64,000 nucleotides of DNA from Lacrimispora sp. 210928-DFI.3.58. GTDB taxonomy: Bacteria; Bacillota; Clostridia; Lachnospirales; Lachnospiraceae. Below are positions 60,605-64,000 of the stretch, piece after piece. The stretch's first letter is position 1. Every line of letters begins with the position of its first letter. The stretch spans positions 1-64,000 of the forward strand of contig NZ_JAJCIC010000014.1 of assembly GCF_020554865.1 (NCBI RefSeq), read 5' to 3'. Under the pieces are notes generated by a model. The model had not been told where the DNA came from and did no database searches. It saw only the letters and a list, made by a program, of their open reading frames with translations. The position numbers and the translations under genes are program-made.

Positions 60605-61609
60605 TCATTTCCCGGCTGCCACGATCCTGTCGATCAGATCAATGTACTTGCCATCCTGGTAGGAATACCATATCTGTTCGCAGGCTGTACGGAATTCCTC
60701 TATTTCCTCCCGTGTCAGCTCAGTTATCACTACATTTTTCTTCTTTAGCTCCTTTTTTGCATTCTCCTCTGCCTCGTCCCACAGCTTTCTCTGGTATTCG
60801 CTGGATTCCAGGGCAGTCTGATCTATGACCGCAAGATCCTCTTCGCTGATGTTTTTCCGGCTCTCCTCGCTCATGACAAGGATATCCGCAGACCTGGTGT
60901 GGTTGTCCTCTGCAAAATAAGGCGCCACCTCATAGAAGGACTGGGACAGGTAGTTGACAATGGAGTTCTCTGCCCCCTCTGCCTCCTTTGTCTGAAGGAC
61001 CCTGTATACATTAGAATAATCCGAGATCACAGGCTTTGCTCCGAGGGCCTTTACCATGGAAGTCATAAGCTCTGACTGCTGTACACGGATCATCATTCCC
61101 TTCAGATCCTTTGGCGAGTGGATCTCGCCCTTTGAATTGTAGAAGCAGCGTGTACCGCCATCATAGTAGGCAAGGCCGTACATTCCCTGCTCCTTCATCT
61201 GGCTGCTGCGCAGCAGGCTCTGGCCCACCGTTCCATTATGCACCTTCCAGAAATGCTCTCCGCTGTCATAAATATAGGGCATTGCCAACACATTGAAATC
61301 CTCCACAAAATAACCCATGGAGGCCAGATCTGCCTTAACAATATCTGTCCCGCCGTACTGAAGCTGTTCCAGGCTTGACAAGCCGTCCCCCAGAGCAGAA
61401 TCATTAAATATCTCAACTGTCACCCTGCCATCCGTCCGCTTTTCCACCTCCCGGCCGAACCACTCTACTGCCTGGGTAGTGGCGCTGTCATCAGGCAGAT
61501 TATTTGCCAGCTTTAATACAACCGAAGGCTCTGCCTCCATTTTTCTGCCTCCGCAGCCTGTAAGCGCTGCCGCCAGTACGGCTGCTGCAAATAATACTGT
61601 CTTCTTCAC
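60605..61609 (-). CDS. TRAP-type substrate-binding lipoprotein (DctP family)
   Basis: 334 aa from the GTG at 61609 behind GAGGAGAAAG; the open frame reaches further but without a ribosome site. Lipobox LTGC with Cys 19. DctP fold with the long GDGLSSLEQLQYGGTDIVKADLASM and the family's Arg-bearing KDLKGMMIRVQQSELMTSMVKALGAKPV. It would deliver an organic acid to a DctQM membrane pair, but none is next to it, so it works with distant partners or as a sensor. Confidence 0.88.
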   Translation of the reverse strand: MKKTVLFAAAVLAAALTGCGGRKMEAEPSVVLKLANNLPDDSATTQAVEWFGREVEKRTDGRVTVEIFNDSALGDGLSSLEQLQYGGTDIVKADLASMGYFVEDFNVLAMPYIYDSGEHFWKVHNGTVGQSLLRSSQMKEQGMYGLAYYDGGTRCFYNSKGEIHSPKDLKGMMIRVQQSELMTSMVKALGAKPVISDYSNVYRVLQTKEAEGAENSIVNYLSQSFYEVAPYFAEDNHTRSADILVMSEESRKNISEEDLAVIDQTALESSEYQRKLWDEAEENAKKELKKKNVVITELTREEIEEFRTACEQIWYSYQDGKYIDLIDRIVAAGK

Positions 61610-61708
61610 AGCTTTCTCCTCTTTCACTGCTGTTTTGCTGTATGTTAGTATAGCACTTTCTCCCTTTCTCCACCACCACATTCTGAACGTTTCCCGGCAG
61701 CGGTCCCA

Positions 61709-63115
61709 TCACATGATGCCATTGAGTTCCTGGTACAGATCCTTTGCGTAGCTGTCCGTCATGCCGCAGATATAGTCTGTCACAAGAAGAAGCCGCAGAT
61801 ACAGGCGTTCCTCTTCGCTCTTTCCCTGGGAGCAGAGAGAATAGATCTTTTTGTAATTATCAGAGATCAATGACACCAGCTTTTTCTGTACCTGGGTCAT
61901 GGAAAGCTCTGTGTCATAGGGGATCACCGCATCCACAAAGCGGTCTAAAAGGAAGTCAAAAATGGTTTGGGCTGCGATCTCCAGCTTCAGGATGGGAGTT
62001 GTCTGGAAGGCATAGCGGCAGGCAATATCTCCCAGGGCTTCCATGAGAAGCTCCACCTCCGTACCTGCAAACAGGTCCTTTCCGTAGGAGCCCTCCATGA
62101 CCGCTCTGTAATTGCGCTCAAAGCATTCTGTCACTCCTCCGATCATCTGTCCCTGGGCGCTGATGATCCAGTTCTGCACCGCATATTGATCAGGCTGGCT
62201 GTAGCCGCGGTCCAACGCCTTGTTGTACTTGTCCTTCAGCCATGATACGATCTGCTTATACCGCTCTCCCTGCCGGCCGGGCTCATACCCCTTAAGCTCA
62301 GCGAAAAGGCGGTCATAGGAAATGCAGCCCTTCTTTACCGCGTCCTCAATATCCGCCGTCTTGTAGGCAATATCGTCTGCTGCCTCCAGAAGGAAGGCCA
62401 GTGGATGGCGCCTCCCCTTTGTCCCTGTGGAAGCCTGAATGTCATGGAAATTCTCCCTGTCAGCATAGAAATACCCCATTTTCTTTGTGCGGATATCCCC
62501 GCTTTTCTTGTCGATCTCCAGGGAGGACACCGGATATTTTATGATGGTTCCCAAAAGGGCCTTTGTCAGGTTCATGCCGTGCTCGTCCACCAGAAAATGG
62601 AGCCTTGTCACCACACGGAAAGCCTGGGTATTGCCCTCAAAATGGTAAAAATCCTGGAGCATTTGAGGGCCTAGAAGCTCTGCCAGAGGCTTTTCCCTGT
62701 AGCGTAAGAGCTTTAGATTCTTCTTGAACCAGTCCTGGATCGCTGTCTCCCCGAAATGCCCGAAGGGCGGATTCCCTATGTCATGTATCAGGCCTGCGCA
62801 CTGAAGGATATCGCAGACAGCACCCTTGTATTCCGGCAAAAAGGCTGGATCTTCTATCCGTTTTACAATGCATTCTGATATGTTCTGTCCCAAAGATTTG
62901 GCCAGAGAGGACACCTCCAGAGAGTGGGTGAGCCTGGTGCGGATGAAATCGCTTTTATCTAAGGGAAAGACCTGGGTCTTGTCCTGAAGGCGGCGAAAGG
63001 AGGCACTTCCGATAATACGGTGATAGTCCTTCTCAAATTCTGTCCTCATATCCGTGGATGACTGTTTTTTAAAGCTGCGTATCCTGTCTTCACACAGCAG
63101 CGTGCTCCATTCCAT
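61709..63115 (-). CDS. dgt: Deoxyguanosinetriphosphate triphosphohydrolase-like (dGTPase)
   Basis: 468 aa. HD-domain metal ligands: FRRLQDKTQVFPL, the first His in TRLTHSLEVSSLAKSLG (about 63), HD in AGLIHDIGNPPFGHFGE (about 108-109) and a later Asp in LEAADDIAYKTADIEDAV. It hydrolyses dNTPs to deoxynucleosides and triphosphate. Preceded by a near-consensus promoter. Confidence 0.92.
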   Translation of the reverse strand: MEWSTLLCEDRIRSFKKQSSTDMRTEFEKDYHRIIGSASFRRLQDKTQVFPLDKSDFIRTRLTHSLEVSSLAKSLGQNISECIVKRIEDPAFLPEYKGAVCDILQCAGLIHDIGNPPFGHFGETAIQDWFKKNLKLLRYREKPLAELLGPQMLQDFYHFEGNTQAFRVVTRLHFLVDEHGMNLTKALLGTIIKYPVSSLEIDKKSGDIRTKKMGYFYADRENFHDIQASTGTKGRRHPLAFLLEAADDIAYKTADIEDAVKKGCISYDRLFAELKGYEPGRQGERYKQIVSWLKDKYNKALDRGYSQPDQYAVQNWIISAQGQMIGGVTECFERNYRAVMEGSYGKDLFAGTEVELLMEALGDIACRYAFQTTPILKLEIAAQTIFDFLLDRFVDAVIPYDTELSMTQVQKKLVSLISDNYKKIYSLCSQGKSEEERLYLRLLLVTDYICGMTDSYAKDLYQELNGIM

Positions 63116-63137
63116 CTGTTGCCCTCCTCGTATTTTT

Positions 63138-63166
63138 ATTATCTATAATAGTACCATTAATGTCAA
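63138..63166 (-). promoter_or_regulatory. Promoter of dgt
   Basis: TTGACA (63161-63166) and GATAAT (63138-63143) on the minus strand, spacer 17 bp, about 15 bases before the ribosome site AGGAGGG. Confidence 0.75.
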
Positions 63167-63197
63167 TAATCCGCCAGTGCTATAGGATCTGTCCCAT

Positions 63198-63240
63198 AAA
63201 AAAGAAGGCCCTGCACCAAATCCATGCATATAGGCCTTCC
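63198..63240 (-). terminator. ribU terminator
   Basis: GAAGGCCT and AGGGCCTTC pair on the minus strand around a 19-base loop, then six T. It is 46 bases past the ribU stop. Confidence 0.85.
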
Positions 63241-63285
63241 TGCGGTTTCCTGCTGACTTATTTTCTGCTTTTGTCTTATTTTGCT

Positions 63286-63915
63286 TTAGGCTCTCGCCTG
63301 CCTCTTGCTGCCTGCTGTTCCAATGCTGTGGATCATGACGCTGATCCTCTTATATACCAGGGCTGTAATGACAGACACCACGATCCCCTTAATGATATTG
63401 AAGGGGCCTACACAGATAACTGCAAATGTCCACACATTGCTGACAGCCGGATTGATGGCTGCGCCGATGGAGATGATCGTGTCAAGAGGCATGAAATTGG
63501 AATAGAAGGGGATCATCACCAGTGCATTTCCCACAATACCAACAGCGGACATAATGATGGTCCCTGCTGCCATAGCGAGCATGGCTCCGTTCTTTGTCTT
63601 GTGGATGCGGTAAATGATGCCTGCGGGAACTACCATGGAACAGGCAAATACAAAGTTGGCGAACTCTCCCACAAAGCCGGTGCTGGTGGGTTTTAAGAGA
63701 AGCTTGATGAGGATCTTCACTACCTCCATGATGACTCCGGCCACCGGGCCTAGGGCAAAGGTTCCCACCAGGACCGGCACCTCGCTGATGTCAAGGCCAT
63801 AGAAGCTGGGAGCGATAAAGGGAAGGGGCACCTCAAACAGCATGAGCACTGCTGCCAAAGCACCAAACATTCCCATAAGGACCACATTTTTCGTAGTAAG
63901 TAATCTGTCGTTCAT
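63286..63915 (-). CDS. ribU: Riboflavin ECF transporter S component RibU
   Basis: 209 aa from the ATG at 63915 (AGGAGGAAAAA upstream). Six hydrophobic helices; GMFGALAAVLMLFEVPLPFIAPSFYGLDISEVPVLVGTFALGPVAGVIMEVVKILI (about 15-70) is typical of RibU, with the Ala-rich motif of ECF S components on helix 1. It binds riboflavin for import by the shared EcfAAT module, which is not in the window. An FMN riboswitch is possible further upstream but only 85 bases are visible and none is clear. Confidence 0.85.
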   Translation of the reverse strand: MNDRLLTTKNVVLMGMFGALAAVLMLFEVPLPFIAPSFYGLDISEVPVLVGTFALGPVAGVIMEVVKILIKLLLKPTSTGFVGEFANFVFACSMVVPAGIIYRIHKTKNGAMLAMAAGTIIMSAVGIVGNALVMIPFYSNFMPLDTIISIGAAINPAVSNVWTFAVICVGPFNIIKGIVVSVITALVYKRISVMIHSIGTAGSKRQARA

Positions 63916-64000
63916 TTTTTCCTCCTGATAATTGTTTTTAAGTTCATCATTCAGAGGAATCATGTGGGCGGCGGCAATGCCGGGAGCAGTGTGTGCATCC

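Noticed and set aside
63916..64000. FMN riboswitch upstream of ribU
   Set aside because: Only 85 bases are visible and none of the conserved FMN riboswitch segments can be recognised; it may lie beyond the window edge.

Overview
The window looks like chromosome of an endospore-forming member of the Clostridia, most likely Lachnospiraceae (Clostridium cluster XIVa). This is inferred from SpoIIID, a SipL-type LysM spore protein and a CotS-like kinase-fold protein, from Trp/Tyr-rich cell-wall-binding repeat proteins, a RibU-type ECF S component, larBCE genes and clear SigA promoters (TTGACA/TATAAT with 17-bp spacers). Most genes are core and lie on the minus strand. No tRNA, rRNA, CRISPR array, prophage or insertion sequence was recognised.

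Left part (1-12138). A perfect 50-bp inverted repeat lies at the very left edge (1-50) and again at 12089-12138. Between the copies are a tagaturonate reductase gene, rplL-rplJ with an L10-type leader, a small cell-wall-repeat gene, rplA-rplK-nusG-secE-rpmG, comF, recD2, mreB and a hotdog thioesterase, plus a candidate structured RNA. Each repeat copy carries an outward-facing -10 box (TATAAT); the -35 box sits just inside the bounded segment and differs between ends (TTGATA on the left, TCTATA on the right). The layout is that of a large, about 12-kb invertible segment that would trade a strong for a weak -35 in front of two outward genes: the 635-aa surface protein at 12176 and an unseen gene left of the window.

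Surface and recombinase island (12139-19682). Two cell-wall-repeat protein genes are followed by three tandem paralogous tyrosine recombinases, all with intact catalytic residues, then a membrane protein with a repetitive helical tail. The recombinases are the natural candidates for operating the switch, but this is inference.

Middle (19683-41360). An RND efflux pump with its adaptor and TetR regulator; a second tetR broken by one in-frame stop; phosphoglucomutase; a CotS-like gene; trmL; an Lrp regulator overlapping an aminotransferase; a VanW-family protein overlapping an AIR-synthase-like gene; a 36-aa membrane peptide; a DnaQ-type exonuclease, nth, a B12-binding radical SAM protein and dCMP deaminase; then the nickel-pincer cofactor genes larB-larC-larE with an oxidoreductase. 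LarC has an extreme His-rich repeat insertion, and no larA is present.

Right part (41361-64000). rpsF-ssb-rpsR; a DUF951, aldo/keto reductase, sirtuin, GNAT and DUF2156 run; sipL; a TtcA-like protein; serine acetyltransferase; a PrcB-like lipoprotein; ilvE divergent from a tetR and a sodium/solute symporter, with a 242-bp imperfect palindrome between ilvE and tetR; spoIIID; an ABC transporter, NEW3 protein and two-component system operon; a lone TRAP-type binding protein; dgt; and ribU cut close to the window edge.
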